DNA of 64,000 nucleotides from Melittangium boletus DSM 14713 (lineage in GTDB: Bacteria > Myxococcota > Myxococcia > Myxococcales > Myxococcaceae): assembly GCF_002305855.1 (NCBI RefSeq), contig NZ_CP022163.1, positions 9,739,765-9,803,764 on the forward strand, given 5' to 3'. Below are positions 17,892 to 27,403 of this stretch, in pieces. A program made the translations under genes and the position numbers. Numbering within the stretch: position 1 is the stretch's first letter; every line of letters begins with the position of its first letter. The notes beneath the pieces are model-generated. The model did not search any database. It saw only the letters and a list, made by a program, of their open reading frames with translations, and had not been told where the DNA came from.

Positions 17892-18524
17892 ATGACCGGC
17901 GACAAGCTCGTCTACTCAGGAACCGTCGAAGCGCTCTTTGTCCGGGCGCTGGAGAACCGTCTCACCCCGGCGTGCAGGCAGCGCTTGCGGGAAGCGGGGC
18001 TCGATCTGGAGCAGAAGCTCCCTCCCTCTTACACGCTCGAGCAGTGGAAGCAGTTCCTCCGCATCGCGGCGGACCACGTCTACGCGGGCATGCCCGCCGA
18101 GGCGGCGTACTACTCGCTCGGTGAGCGTTTCATCGATGGGTATTTTTCCAGCATCTTTGGACGGGCCCTGCTGGGCATGGCCCGGCTGCTCGGTCCCCGG
18201 CGGGCGCTGACCCAGGCCCGGTTGTGCTTCCGCACGAGCGCCAATTGCAGCGAGGTGCGCATCGTGGAGCGGAGCCCCACCGAGGTCGAGGTGTGGCTGA
18301 CGGACATCGGGGCGGACCTGCCCACGTTCGTGGCGGGTGTGCTCTCCCGGGCCACGGAGTTGTCCGGGGGCCAGCGCGTGGTCGCCATCCCCGAGGGCTT
18401 CGACGGCCAGTCCGCCACCTATTATGTCCGTTGGTCCGAGCAGGCCGAGGAGCTCGGGAGCCCGGCGCTTGGCGCTCCGTCCTCGGCCCGGAAGGCCGCC
18501 GCCGAGAGCCACCCGCCGGCGTAG
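17892..18524 (+). CDS. DUF2378 (TIGR02265) family protein of myxobacteria
   Basis: The 210-residue protein resembles the large paralogous family annotated as DUF2378/TIGR02265, known from Myxococcales. Family features include the opening KLVYSGTVEALFVRAL, the LDLEQKLPPSYTLEQWKQFLRIAADHVY stretch, and the later RLCFRTSANCSEVRIVE and YYVRWSE segments. The function of the family is not established. The fold may be a ligand-binding module related to HNOB/V4R-type small-molecule domains, but that is inference. It stands alone, divergent from the helicase, and its stop is three bases from the convergent methyltransferase gene. Confidence 0.78.
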   Translation: MTGDKLVYSGTVEALFVRALENRLTPACRQRLREAGLDLEQKLPPSYTLEQWKQFLRIAADHVYAGMPAEAAYYSLGERFIDGYFSSIFGRALLGMARLLGPRRALTQARLCFRTSANCSEVRIVERSPTEVEVWLTDIGADLPTFVAGVLSRATELSGGQRVVAIPEGFDGQSATYYVRWSEQAEELGSPALGAPSSARKAAAESHPPA

Positions 18525-18527
18525 GCC

Positions 18528-19373
18528 TCAGCCCGCCCCCCACTGGGGGTGGGCCAGCACCCGCGCCTCGGCCTCCGCGGTCAGCGCCTCTCCATGGGGC
18601 GCCCTCGCGGAGGAGCGGCGCCAGCGCTCCAGCCAGCGCTCGCCCAGGGGTGAGGCCAGGGCCTCCCGGCGCGTGGCCCCCACCGTGGTCTCCCCCTTGG
18701 TCCCCGTGGACAGCCCCGCCCCCACGTAGAAGCCCGCGAGCAGCAGGGTGACGCGCGTGGGCGTGGCGGCGCTGTACGTGAGCAGCAACGCGCCCTCTCC
18801 GTCCTCCCGGCACCCCGCTCGCACCCGCCGCAGCACGGGCACCGTCCACATCTCCGGGTTGCTCGCCGGGGAGAACGGATCGAAGAACACCAGGTCCGCC
18901 TTCGGCACCGCCTCCAGCCGGCCCCGGGCATCCCCCAGGTGCAGCCGCCAGCGCACCCCCTCCGACTCCCAGGCCCCGTCGCGCATCAGCGCCTCGGCCG
19001 CCTCCCGGAAGGGTTGCAGGAAGGGGAAGCCCGCCGCGTCCGCCAGCGCCAGCCGCAAGGGCGCCAGGTCCACCTCGAAGCTCACGATCTCCAGGCCACG
19101 CCGACGCTCGCCGCCCAGCTCCCGCGCGCACGTGAGCGCCGCCACCGCGTTCGTCGCCGCGCCCAGGCCCACGTCGTGGATGACCAGGGGCTCGCCCGGA
19201 GCGCGCAGGCGCTCGGCCAGACGCGGCTGCTCCACGTACAGGCGCAGCGCCTCCTGCCAGGGGCCCGTCGCCGGGTGCATCACCTCGCCATGCCCCAGGT
19301 GGCGCACCGCCCGCGCGCCGTTGCGCAGCGTCACCAGCTCGAAGTCCCCGTCCCTCGGATTCGGCGTGTCCAC
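18528..19373 (-). CDS. MnmC-type tRNA wobble-uridine methyltransferase domain protein
   Basis: The 281-residue protein starts with GTG at 19373, immediately after the tgt stop codon. It has a Rossmann SAM-binding fold: VIHDVGLGAATNAVAAL (motif I), an acidic VSFEVDLAPLRLAL segment, and the MnmC hallmark FFDPFSPASNPEMWT around residues 165-180. In E. coli the equivalent domain of MnmC performs the last methylation to give mnm5(s2)U34. Here it stands alone, without the FAD-dependent oxidase half. Its adjacency to tgt places two wobble-base modification enzymes in one transcript. Activity on tRNA is likely but not certain, because DUF752 proteins are broad. Confidence 0.75.
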   Translation of the reverse strand: MDTPNPRDGDFELVTLRNGARAVRHLGHGEVMHPATGPWQEALRLYVEQPRLAERLRAPGEPLVIHDVGLGAATNAVAALTCARELGGERRRGLEIVSFEVDLAPLRLALADAAGFPFLQPFREAAEALMRDGAWESEGVRWRLHLGDARGRLEAVPKADLVFFDPFSPASNPEMWTVPVLRRVRAGCREDGEGALLLTYSAATPTRVTLLLAGFYVGAGLSTGTKGETTVGATRREALASPLGERWLERWRRSSARAPHGEALTAEAEARVLAHPQWGAG

Positions 19374-20552
<1,179 letters not shown>

Positions 20553-20651
20553 GGAGCCCGCCTTATACCCGTGGCGCGCCCGGATCACGCCCTCCATCCA
20601 CCCGGCCGCCCGCTCGACTGCCCTCGGGGGCCATTGCGAATTCCAGGTTTT

Positions 20652-20665
20652 TGAATCAAGATTCA
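20652..20665. promoter_or_regulatory. Palindromic operator candidate before the TetR-type gene
   Basis: A perfect 14-base inverted repeat, TGAATC-AA-GATTCA, ends five bases before the ATG of the TetR-family gene, in the 118-base gap shared with divergent tgt. Short palindromes at this place are the usual targets of TetR-family autorepressors. The base composition (AT-rich) contrasts sharply with the surrounding sequence. No second copy appears before the P450 genes. Confidence 0.55.
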
Positions 20666-20670
20666 TCGCG

Positions 20671-21318
20671 ATGAGTTCGAGTTCAAAATCCCGAGGCAAG
20701 CCTCAACTCCTGCGCACGCGGATGCGGGAAGAGGCGCGGGCGACCATCCTCGACGCGGCGGAGCAGGTGCTCGCCGAGCAGGGCCTCGCCTCCACGCGGA
20801 TGGAGGACATCGCCGCGCGCGTGGGAGTCTCCGTCGGCACGCTCTACAACTACTTCGAGGACCGGCAGGCGCTGCTCCAGGCGCTGCTCGACGCCCAGGG
20901 ACAGGAGTTGCTGGCGCGGATCGACGCGGAGTTGGAGCGAAGCCAGGGCGCCCCCTACCGCACGCGGTTGCCCGGCCTGCTGCGCGCCATCCTCGAGCAC
21001 GTCCAGACGCACTTCGGCCTCTTCTCCCTGCTCCAGCGAGAAGACGTCCGGCGCAGCGCCTCGACGGGCGAGGATCTGGCGCGCCACCAACACCTGTGGA
21101 GCGAGGCCTCCCAGCGCCTCGAGCAGCTCGGCCAGGAAGGCATCGCCCAGGGGGAGCTGCGGCCCGAGGATGCCCGGCACTACCCCACGCTGCTGCTGGG
21201 CATGATGCAGAGCACGCTCTCGCGGCAGGTCCTCGAGCGGCAACCGCTCCCCATCGAGGAGCAGTTGGGGGTGCTGCTGCGCTGCTTCCTCGAGGGCGCC
21301 CGCCCGCGCTCCGGATGA
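20671..21318 (+). CDS. TetR-family transcriptional regulator
   Basis: ATG 20671 gives 215 residues, a normal TetR length. The N-terminal helix-turn-helix domain is clear: REEARATILDAAEQVLAEQG, then TRMEDIAARVGVSVGTLYNYFEDRQALLQALL (about residues 27-75). The C-terminal ligand-binding half is divergent, as usual in this family. It lies 43 bases upstream of the first of two cytochrome P450 genes on the same strand, so it probably controls them and itself through the palindrome at 20652-20665. The inducer may be the P450 substrate or product. That is inference from gene order. Confidence 0.9.
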   Translation: MSSSSKSRGKPQLLRTRMREEARATILDAAEQVLAEQGLASTRMEDIAARVGVSVGTLYNYFEDRQALLQALLDAQGQELLARIDAELERSQGAPYRTRLPGLLRAILEHVQTHFGLFSLLQREDVRRSASTGEDLARHQHLWSEASQRLEQLGQEGIAQGELRPEDARHYPTLLLGMMQSTLSRQVLERQPLPIEEQLGVLLRCFLEGARPRSG

Positions 21319-21361
21319 GTCTTCCCCTTCACCGCCGTTGGCATCTCAAGGAGAACCCGAC

Positions 21362-22582
21362 ATGGACCTGCTGAGCCGCTTCGACTTCTTCAGCCCCGAC
21401 GTGATGCGCAACCCCTACCCCTACTTCGCGGAGCTGCGCGACAAGGCCCCCCTCCACTACGACGCCAAGCTGAAGGCCCATGTGCTCAGCCGCTACGAGG
21501 ACGTGGCGTTCGTGCTCAAGAACCACGCCTTGTTCTCCTCCACGAAGATCCGCATCGCCGGCAAGCTCCAGGAGGAGCGCGCCTCCGTGAAGGAGTTGGG
21601 CTCGGTGTCCAACCTCGTGTCCATGGATCCGCCGGTGCACACGCGCCTGCGGGGTCTCGTCAGCCGCTCCTTCACGCCCAAGCAGATCAACGCCATGGAG
21701 CCGCGCGTGCGCGAGCTGTCGCGCGAGCTCGTCGCGGAGATGACCTCCCGGTCCGAGTTCGACTTCATGGACGCGCTGGCCTCGCCCCTGCCCGTCACCA
21801 TCATCGCGGAGATGCTCGGCATCGACCCCGTGCGCCGCCGCGACTTCAAGCGCTGGAGCGACAACCTCATCCAATCCAACAACGCCACCCTCCAGTCCGG
21901 CGAGACGCCCGAGGAGGTCATCCGCAGCGCCAAGGAGATGCTCGCCTACATGACGGAGGTGGCCGAGGCGCGCCGCCGCGAGCCCCGGGGCGACCTCATC
22001 TCCCTGCTCGTCCAGGAAATCGATGGCGTGGCGGCCCTGACGCCCCCGGAGGTCAACTCCTTCACCACGCTGCTGCTCATCGCCGGCAACGAGACCACCA
22101 CCAACCTGCTGGGCAACGCCCTCACCGCCCTCATCCGCAACCCCGGGGAGTACGAGGCGTTCCGGCGCGATCCCTCTCCCGCCGCCTGCTCGGCGATCTG
22201 CGAGGAGACGCTGCGCTACGACTCGCCCGTGATCGGGCTCTTCCGCCGCACCACGCAAGAGGTGGAGATGAGCGGGGGCAAGCTGCCCGCGGACACCTCC
22301 GTCATGGTGCTCCTGGCCTCCGCCAACCATGACCCGCGCAAGTTCCCCGAGCCGGAGCGCTTCGACCCGACGCGCGACACCCATGGCCTGATGTCCTTCG
22401 GCCACGGCATCCACTTCTGCCTCGGCGCGCCGCTGTCCCGGCTGGAGGCGCCCGTGGCCCTGCGGGAGTTGATGGAGCGCGCGCCCCGCCTGGGCTTCTC
22501 GCCGCGCCAGCCCCAGGACATCGACTACGGCGGCTCGTTCTTCCTGCGAGGCCCCAAGTCCCTCTGGCTCCAGAAGAACTGA
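21362..22582 (+). CDS. Cytochrome P450, first of a tandem pair
   Basis: ATG 21362 has an AAGGAG ribosome site eight bases upstream and gives 406 residues. It is a soluble bacterial P450: the I-helix oxygen-binding motif is LIAGNETTTN, the ExxR motif is ETLR, and the heme-thiolate loop is FGHGIHFCLGAPL with the ligand Cys. It would hydroxylate or otherwise oxidise a small lipophilic substrate using electrons from a ferredoxin that is not encoded here. It shares long identical DNA blocks with the next gene. The TetR-P450-P450 order suggests a small inducible unit. Confidence 0.95.
   Translation: MDLLSRFDFFSPDVMRNPYPYFAELRDKAPLHYDAKLKAHVLSRYEDVAFVLKNHALFSSTKIRIAGKLQEERASVKELGSVSNLVSMDPPVHTRLRGLVSRSFTPKQINAMEPRVRELSRELVAEMTSRSEFDFMDALASPLPVTIIAEMLGIDPVRRRDFKRWSDNLIQSNNATLQSGETPEEVIRSAKEMLAYMTEVAEARRREPRGDLISLLVQEIDGVAALTPPEVNSFTTLLLIAGNETTTNLLGNALTALIRNPGEYEAFRRDPSPAACSAICEETLRYDSPVIGLFRRTTQEVEMSGGKLPADTSVMVLLASANHDPRKFPEPERFDPTRDTHGLMSFGHGIHFCLGAPLSRLEAPVALRELMERAPRLGFSPRQPQDIDYGGSFFLRGPKSLWLQKN
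21732..21863 (+). repeat. 132-base block identical to 22978-23109
   Basis: This stretch, coding for part of the first P450 from the segment EMTSRSEFDFMDALAS to RDFKRWSD, matches 22978-23109 in the second P450 base for base, including silent positions. A second identical block of 107 bases covers 22322-22428 and 23568-23674 around the heme-binding loop. Flanking parts of the genes differ clearly, which points to gene conversion or patchy divergence after duplication. Confidence 0.9.
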
Positions 22583-22619
22583 ACCCGCGCGCGCGGCTGT
22601 TTCCCTCAAGGAGCGTTCC

Positions 22620-23828
22620 ATGAGTCTGCTCGATGGCTTTGACTTCCTCGATCCCCGGTTCAGGCAGAACCCCTACCCCTACTTCGCCGAGATGCGCGAG
22701 AGGGCGCCGTTGCTCTGGAACGAGCGCATGAAGTCCTGGCTCCTCAGCCGCCATGAGGACGTGGCGTTCGCCTTGAAGAACGCCGCCTTGTTCTCCTCCT
22801 CCAGGGTCCAGGTCGGAGGCCGGCCGCGGGGCGTGTTCCAGGTCGAATCGGTGGCCGAGCTGATCACCGCGGACCCTCCCGTGCATACCCAGATGCGCGG
22901 CCTGGTGAGCCGCGCCTTCACCCCCCGGCAGATCAACGCCCTGGAGCCGCGCGTGCGCGAGCTGTCGCGCGAGCTCATCGCGGAGATGACCTCCCGGTCC
23001 GAGTTCGACTTCATGGACGCGCTGGCCTCGCCCCTGCCCGTCACCATCATCGCGGAGATGCTCGGCATCGACCCCGTGCGCCGCCGCGACTTCAAGCGCT
23101 GGAGCGACACGATCATCGCCGGCCTGATCGCCCGCCTGCCGACGGGGGAGGAGCCGGAGGCGGCCACCCGGAGCCGCGCGGAGATGCGCGTCTACATGAC
23201 GGAGGTGGCCGAGGCGCGCCGCCGCGAGCCCCGGGGTGACCTCATCTCCCTGCTCGTGCAGGAGACGGACGGCGTGCCCGCGCTGAGCCCTCAGGAGGTG
23301 AATGCCTTCACCATGCTGCTGCTCATCGCCGGCAACGAGACCACCACCAACCTGCTGGGCAACACCCTCCTCGCCCTCATCCGCCACCCGGAGCAGTACG
23401 AGGCGCTGCGGCGCGACCCCTCGCTCGCCGCATGCTCCGCCGTGTGCGAGGAGACCCTGCGCTTCGATTCACCGGTCCTCGGACTGTCGCGCCGGACCAC
23501 CCAGGAGGTGGAAGTGGGGGGCGGCAAGATCCCCGCGGAATCCATGGTGGTTCTGCTGCTCGGCTCGGCCAACCATGACCCGCGCAAGTTCCCCGAGCCG
23601 GAGCGCTTCGACCCGACGCGCGACACCCATGGCCTGATGTCCTTCGGCCACGGCATCCACTTCTGCCTCGGCGCTCCGCTCACCCGGGTGGAGGCCCCGG
23701 TGGCCCTGCGAGAACTCATGGAGCACGTCCCGCGTCTGGGCTTCTCGCCGCGCCAGTCCGAGCACCTCGACTACGGCCCCACGTTCGCCCTGCGCGGGCC
23801 CCGCTCGCTCTGGCTCCAGAAGAACTGA
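22620..23828 (+). CDS. Cytochrome P450, second of a tandem pair
   Basis: The 402-residue protein starts at ATG 22620 behind AAGGAG, 37 bases after the first P450. It has the same motifs: IAGNETTTN, EETLRFDSP, and the Cys-containing FGHGIHFCLGAPL. Both end in SLWLQKN. Differences cluster in the region after residue 60 (B-C loop: SSSRVQVGGRPRGVFQVES) and after the conserved block (SDTIIAGLIARLPTGEEPEAATRS), which are substrate-recognition regions. The two enzymes therefore probably act on different or successive substrates. No ferredoxin or reductase gene adjoins. A short hairpin (TGGACA-GGTG-TGTCCA) follows at 23841-23856. Confidence 0.95.
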   Translation: MSLLDGFDFLDPRFRQNPYPYFAEMRERAPLLWNERMKSWLLSRHEDVAFALKNAALFSSSRVQVGGRPRGVFQVESVAELITADPPVHTQMRGLVSRAFTPRQINALEPRVRELSRELIAEMTSRSEFDFMDALASPLPVTIIAEMLGIDPVRRRDFKRWSDTIIAGLIARLPTGEEPEAATRSRAEMRVYMTEVAEARRREPRGDLISLLVQETDGVPALSPQEVNAFTMLLLIAGNETTTNLLGNTLLALIRHPEQYEALRRDPSLAACSAVCEETLRFDSPVLGLSRRTTQEVEVGGGKIPAESMVVLLLGSANHDPRKFPEPERFDPTRDTHGLMSFGHGIHFCLGAPLTRVEAPVALRELMEHVPRLGFSPRQSEHLDYGPTFALRGPRSLWLQKN

Positions 23829-24033
23829 GCGGCCCTCGGTTGGACAGGTGTGTCCAGGTGCGTGAGGCGGGCAGGCGAACAGGGAAAGCAGGGAGGGCGC
23901 CTTCCCAGGGGGGCATGAAACGGTCCTCCCCGGGGTTCTAGGGATTCTCGGCCCCCGGTGAGTGCCGGTCCGGTCGACTCTCCGCGTCACCTGCCTTCCG
24001 GACGCCTTCCCCTTCCGCTAGAAAGCGCCCCCC

Positions 24034-25635
24034 ATGTTCTCCATCATCAACGTCTCCAAGGCCTACGGGCCCAAGAAACTCTTCGAGGACGTCAACGTCG
24101 CGTTCTCGCCCGGACGCCGCTACGGCCTCACCGGCCCCAACGGGGCGGGCAAGTCCACCTTCATGAAGATCCTCGCCGGAGACGAGGAAGCGGACATGGG
24201 GACCATCTCCCGTCCCAAGAAGCTGGGCATCCTCCGCCAGGATCAGTTCCGCTACGAGGACAACCGCGTCCTCGACGTGGTGATCATGGGCAACAAGGCC
24301 CTGTGGGACGTGATGAAGGAGAAGGACGCCATCCTCGCCAAGTCGGACATCACCGAGGAGGACGGCAACCGGCTGGGCGACCTGGAGATGGTCATCGCCG
24401 AGGAGGACGGCTACAGCGCCGAGTCCGAGGCGGCCTCGCTCCTGGAAGGTCTGGGCATCCCCACCGAGTCCCACGAAGGGCCCATGAAGCAGCTGACGGG
24501 CGGCCTCAAGCTGCGTGTGCTGCTCGCGCAGGCGCTCTTCGGCAAGCCCCAGGGCCTGCTGCTCGACGAGCCCACCAACAACCTGGACATTGATTCCATC
24601 CGCTGGCTGGAGTCGTTCCTCACGGCGTTCGAGGGCGTGCTCATCACCATCAGCCACGACCGGCACTTCCTCAACTCCATCTGCACGCACATCGCCGACA
24701 TCGATTACGAGACCATCATCCAGTACACGGGCTCGTACGACGACATGGTGCGGCAGAAGGCCCAGGTGCGCAGCCGCATCGAGTCCGAGGTGGGCGAGAA
24801 GAAGAAGAAGATCGCTCAGTTGCAGGACTTCGTGGCCCGCTTCCACGCCGGTACGCGCGCCTCCCAGGTGCAGAGCCGCATCAAGCAGATCGACAAGCTC
24901 AAGACGGACGATCTCAAGCGCTCGAACATCGCGCGGCCCTTCATCCGCTTCGATCAGGCGGAGCCCAGCGGCAAGCAGACGCTCACCGTGGAGAACCTGT
25001 CCAAGTCCTTCGACGGTCAGCCCGTGGTCAAGCCCTTCAGCCCGCTCATCATCAAGGGCGAGAAGATCTGCGTCATCGGCCGCAACGGTGTGGGCAAGTC
25101 CACCCTGGTGAAGATGCTCGCCGGGCAGCTCGCGCCCGACACGGGCAAGCTCATCTGGGGCCACAACGCCAGCGTGGGCTACCTGCCGCAGGACCACCAC
25201 GGCACCATCCGCAAGGGCACCACCGCCTTCGGCTGGCTGCGCGACGTCAAGGTCAAGCTCACCAACGAGGAGATCTCCGGCGTCATGGGCCGCATGCTCT
25301 TCTCCGGCGAGGAGCGCATGAAGCCCACGGACACGCTGTCCGGAGGCGAGACGGTGCGCCTGCTCCTGTGCAAGCTGATGCTGGATCAGGACAACGTGCT
25401 CATCCTCGACGAGCCCACCAACCACCTGGACCTGGAGTCCATCAGCGCGCTGTCCGAGGGGCTGCAGAAGTTCGAGGGGACCGTCGTCGTCGTGACGCAC
25501 GACCAGGAGCTCGTCTCCGAGGTGGCCACCCGCATCTGGAGCCTGGAGGGGGGAGGCAAGCCCATCCTCGACTTCAACGGCACCTTCGCCGAGTACTCCG
25601 AGAAGCACCTGCAGCAGGGCGGACACCGCCGCTGA
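24034..25635 (+). CDS. ABC-F family ATPase, YbiT-like ribosome-associated factor
   Basis: The 533-residue protein contains two ABC ATPase domains and no membrane helices. Walker A motifs are GPNGAGKS (about residue 36) and GRNGVGKS (about 350), signatures are LTGGLKLR and LSGGETVR, and Walker B motifs are LLLDEPTNNLD and LILDEPTNHLD. The linker between domains (RSRIESEVGEKKKKIAQLQDFVARF) is the P-site tRNA interaction motif of ABC-F proteins. Length and linker resemble E. coli YbiT (530 residues). These proteins bind the ribosomal E site and help stalled or slow translation. The first signature has Thr for Ser, which is tolerated in the family. Confidence 0.93.
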   Translation: MFSIINVSKAYGPKKLFEDVNVAFSPGRRYGLTGPNGAGKSTFMKILAGDEEADMGTISRPKKLGILRQDQFRYEDNRVLDVVIMGNKALWDVMKEKDAILAKSDITEEDGNRLGDLEMVIAEEDGYSAESEAASLLEGLGIPTESHEGPMKQLTGGLKLRVLLAQALFGKPQGLLLDEPTNNLDIDSIRWLESFLTAFEGVLITISHDRHFLNSICTHIADIDYETIIQYTGSYDDMVRQKAQVRSRIESEVGEKKKKIAQLQDFVARFHAGTRASQVQSRIKQIDKLKTDDLKRSNIARPFIRFDQAEPSGKQTLTVENLSKSFDGQPVVKPFSPLIIKGEKICVIGRNGVGKSTLVKMLAGQLAPDTGKLIWGHNASVGYLPQDHHGTIRKGTTAFGWLRDVKVKLTNEEISGVMGRMLFSGEERMKPTDTLSGGETVRLLLCKLMLDQDNVLILDEPTNHLDLESISALSEGLQKFEGTVVVVTHDQELVSEVATRIWSLEGGGKPILDFNGTFAEYSEKHLQQGGHRR

Positions 25636-25645
25636 GCCGCGGCTC

Positions 25646-25672
25646 GGGTGCCGCGCCTCACGCGCGGCACCC
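25646..25672. terminator. Strong hairpin between convergent ABC-F and YihY genes
   Basis: A perfect 10-bp stem, GGGTGCCGCG with CGCGGCACCC, and a 7-base loop fill the short gap between two convergent genes. It is symmetrical and GC-rich with no T-run, and probably serves both transcripts. Confidence 0.5.
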
Positions 25673-25684
25673 CGGCGGGCAGGC

Positions 25685-26719
25685 TCAACGGTTGTAGCGG
25701 CGCAGCAGGAACAGTCCCACGCCGAAGCCCGTGGCCCAGGTGAGCGCCGCCTTCAACGGCGCCAGGGTGGGAGGAGGGGGAGGCGGCGGCGGCGCATGGA
25801 GCAGCGCCTCGATCTCCCGCTGCTCCTCGCGGCGCTGCTCGCCCTTGGTGATGTTGGGGCCCGACTCGTCCATCGTCTTCGCGCCGGGCGCCTTCCCCTC
25901 GGGAGACCGGTGCTCGAGGATGGCGTTGATCTCCGCGCCCATGAGGATGACCTGCGAGGAGATCCACATCCACATCAGCATGACGATGACGCCACCGAGC
26001 GCGCCGTAGTTCACGTCATAGCTGCCGAAGTTGCGCACGTAGAGGGAGAAGCCGGTGGAGGCGAGCAACCAGAGCAGCACGCCCACCACGGAGCCCGGCG
26101 TGATGAACTTGAAGTCCTGCTCCACGTCCGGGAGCACGTAGTAGATCATCGCCCAGACGAGCATCATGATGAGGCCCGCCACGGGCAGGCGCAGCCACAT
26201 GACCAGGGTGCCCAGCGGCTCGCCGAGCCAGTGCGCGAAGGCCGGCGTGGCGACCATGGCCGCCGAGGCGACAATGGACAGCGCCGCTCCCGCCAGCGTC
26301 ACCAGGATGGCGATGCCCCGGATCTTCCAGAAGGGCCGGGTCTCCTTCACGGCATAGACGGTGTTGAGCGCGTCCATCAGCGCCACCACGCCGCCCGAGG
26401 CCGCCCAGACCGCGCCGATACCACCGACCGTCAGCAGACCCACGCTGCTGTCCGAGGCCAGCGCCTTGAGGCGCTCCCCGAGGATCTCCGTCACCGCCGC
26501 GGGCGCCACTTTGCCCAGCTCCTGGATGAGCACCTGTGCCTGGGCGGGGTCGATGAGGAGACCCGCCAGGGCGACGAGGAAGAGCAGGAAGGGGAAGAGC
26601 GCGAGCAGGGCCGAGAACGTCACGGCGCCCGCGACATTGCTGATGTTGTCGTTGAGGTACTCGTTCTTCAGCTCGCTGAAGAACTTCTTCCAGCTCATGC
26701 CCCTACCTGGCAACACCAT
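25685..26719 (-). CDS. YihY/virulence factor BrkB family membrane protein
   Basis: ATG 26719 is preceded by AAGGAGG five bases upstream and gives 344 residues. Six membrane helices are visible in the core, with the family hallmark NVAGAVTFSALLALFPFLLFLVALAG in the first and YVRNFGSYDVNYGALGGVIVMLMWMWISSQVILMGAEINA near the end. The cytoplasmic tail is charged and contains a run of eight prolines (about residues 310-317) before a last hydrophobic segment and the C-terminal RRYNR. The YihY family was once misnamed ribonuclease BN. Its biochemical function is not settled. Confidence 0.9.
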   Translation of the reverse strand: MVLPGRGMSWKKFFSELKNEYLNDNISNVAGAVTFSALLALFPFLLFLVALAGLLIDPAQAQVLIQELGKVAPAAVTEILGERLKALASDSSVGLLTVGGIGAVWAASGGVVALMDALNTVYAVKETRPFWKIRGIAILVTLAGAALSIVASAAMVATPAFAHWLGEPLGTLVMWLRLPVAGLIMMLVWAMIYYVLPDVEQDFKFITPGSVVGVLLWLLASTGFSLYVRNFGSYDVNYGALGGVIVMLMWMWISSQVILMGAEINAILEHRSPEGKAPGAKTMDESGPNITKGEQRREEQREIEALLHAPPPPPPPPTLAPLKAALTWATGFGVGLFLLRRYNR

Positions 26720-26851
26720 GGCGCCTCCTTCCGGTGACTGAGGGAGGATGCGCACTCCAGGCGCCTACCCCATCCCCACTCCCCTGGAGGCCAGGCGTGC
26801 CCGCCCGCCCGCTCTCGGGCCTCACGAGGAGGCGCCAGGCGGGCCGCTGGC

Positions 26852-27403
26852 TCAACCCACGTAGAGCGGCAACAGGGGCGCGTCCTTCAAACGAGGGGCC
26901 GCGGCGTCCTTGGGCGACAACAGCGGCGCGGACACCGGCCAGGCGATGCCCAGGTCCGGGTCATTCCAGGCGATGCCGTGCTCGGACTTGGGCGAGTAGA
27001 AGTCGGTGCACTTGTAATGGAAGTCCGCGCTCTCGGAGAGGACACAGAAGCCGTGCGCGAAGCCCGCGGGCACCCACAACTGGCGCCGGTTGTCCGCGGA
27101 CAGCTCCACGCCCACCCACCGGCCGAACGAGGGCGAGCCCTGGCGGATGTCCACCGCCACGTCGAAGACGGCCCCGGCGAGCACCTGCACGAGCTTGCCC
27201 TGGGCGTTGGGCTCCTGGAAGTGCAGTCCCCGGAGGATCCCCTTCGCCGAGCGCGAGAAGTTGTCCTGGACGAAGGGACCTGGGATTCCCAGCTCCGCGT
27301 AGCGGTTCGCGTGGAACATCTCCATGAAGAAGCCCCGGTCATCGCCGAAGCGCTTGGGCTCCAGCAACAACACGCCGGGCACATCCAGGGGGGTACATTT
27401 CAC
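26852..27403 (-). CDS. rfbC: dTDP-4-dehydrorhamnose 3,5-epimerase
   Basis: The 183-residue enzyme starts with GTG at 27403, overlapping the rfbA stop (GTGA), so the two are translationally coupled. Family marks are FGDDRGFFMEMFHANRY, FSRSAKGILRGLHFQ, the catalytic region VPAGFAHGFCVLSE, and HYKCTDFYSP. It epimerises C3 and C5 of dTDP-4-keto-6-deoxyglucose, the third step to dTDP-L-rhamnose. The name should not be confused with the large glycosyltransferase called RfbC in Myxococcus xanthus. It is the last of the rfbB-D-A-C set. Confidence 0.95.
   Translation of the reverse strand: MKCTPLDVPGVLLLEPKRFGDDRGFFMEMFHANRYAELGIPGPFVQDNFSRSAKGILRGLHFQEPNAQGKLVQVLAGAVFDVAVDIRQGSPSFGRWVGVELSADNRRQLWVPAGFAHGFCVLSESADFHYKCTDFYSPKSEHGIAWNDPDLGIAWPVSAPLLSPKDAAAPRLKDAPLLPLYVG

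Noticed and set aside
25740..25800. Proline run in the YihY-family protein as a possible repeat expansion or translation stall site
   Set aside because: Runs of this kind are common in linker tails of GC-rich genomes, and nothing nearby suggests a regulatory arrest.
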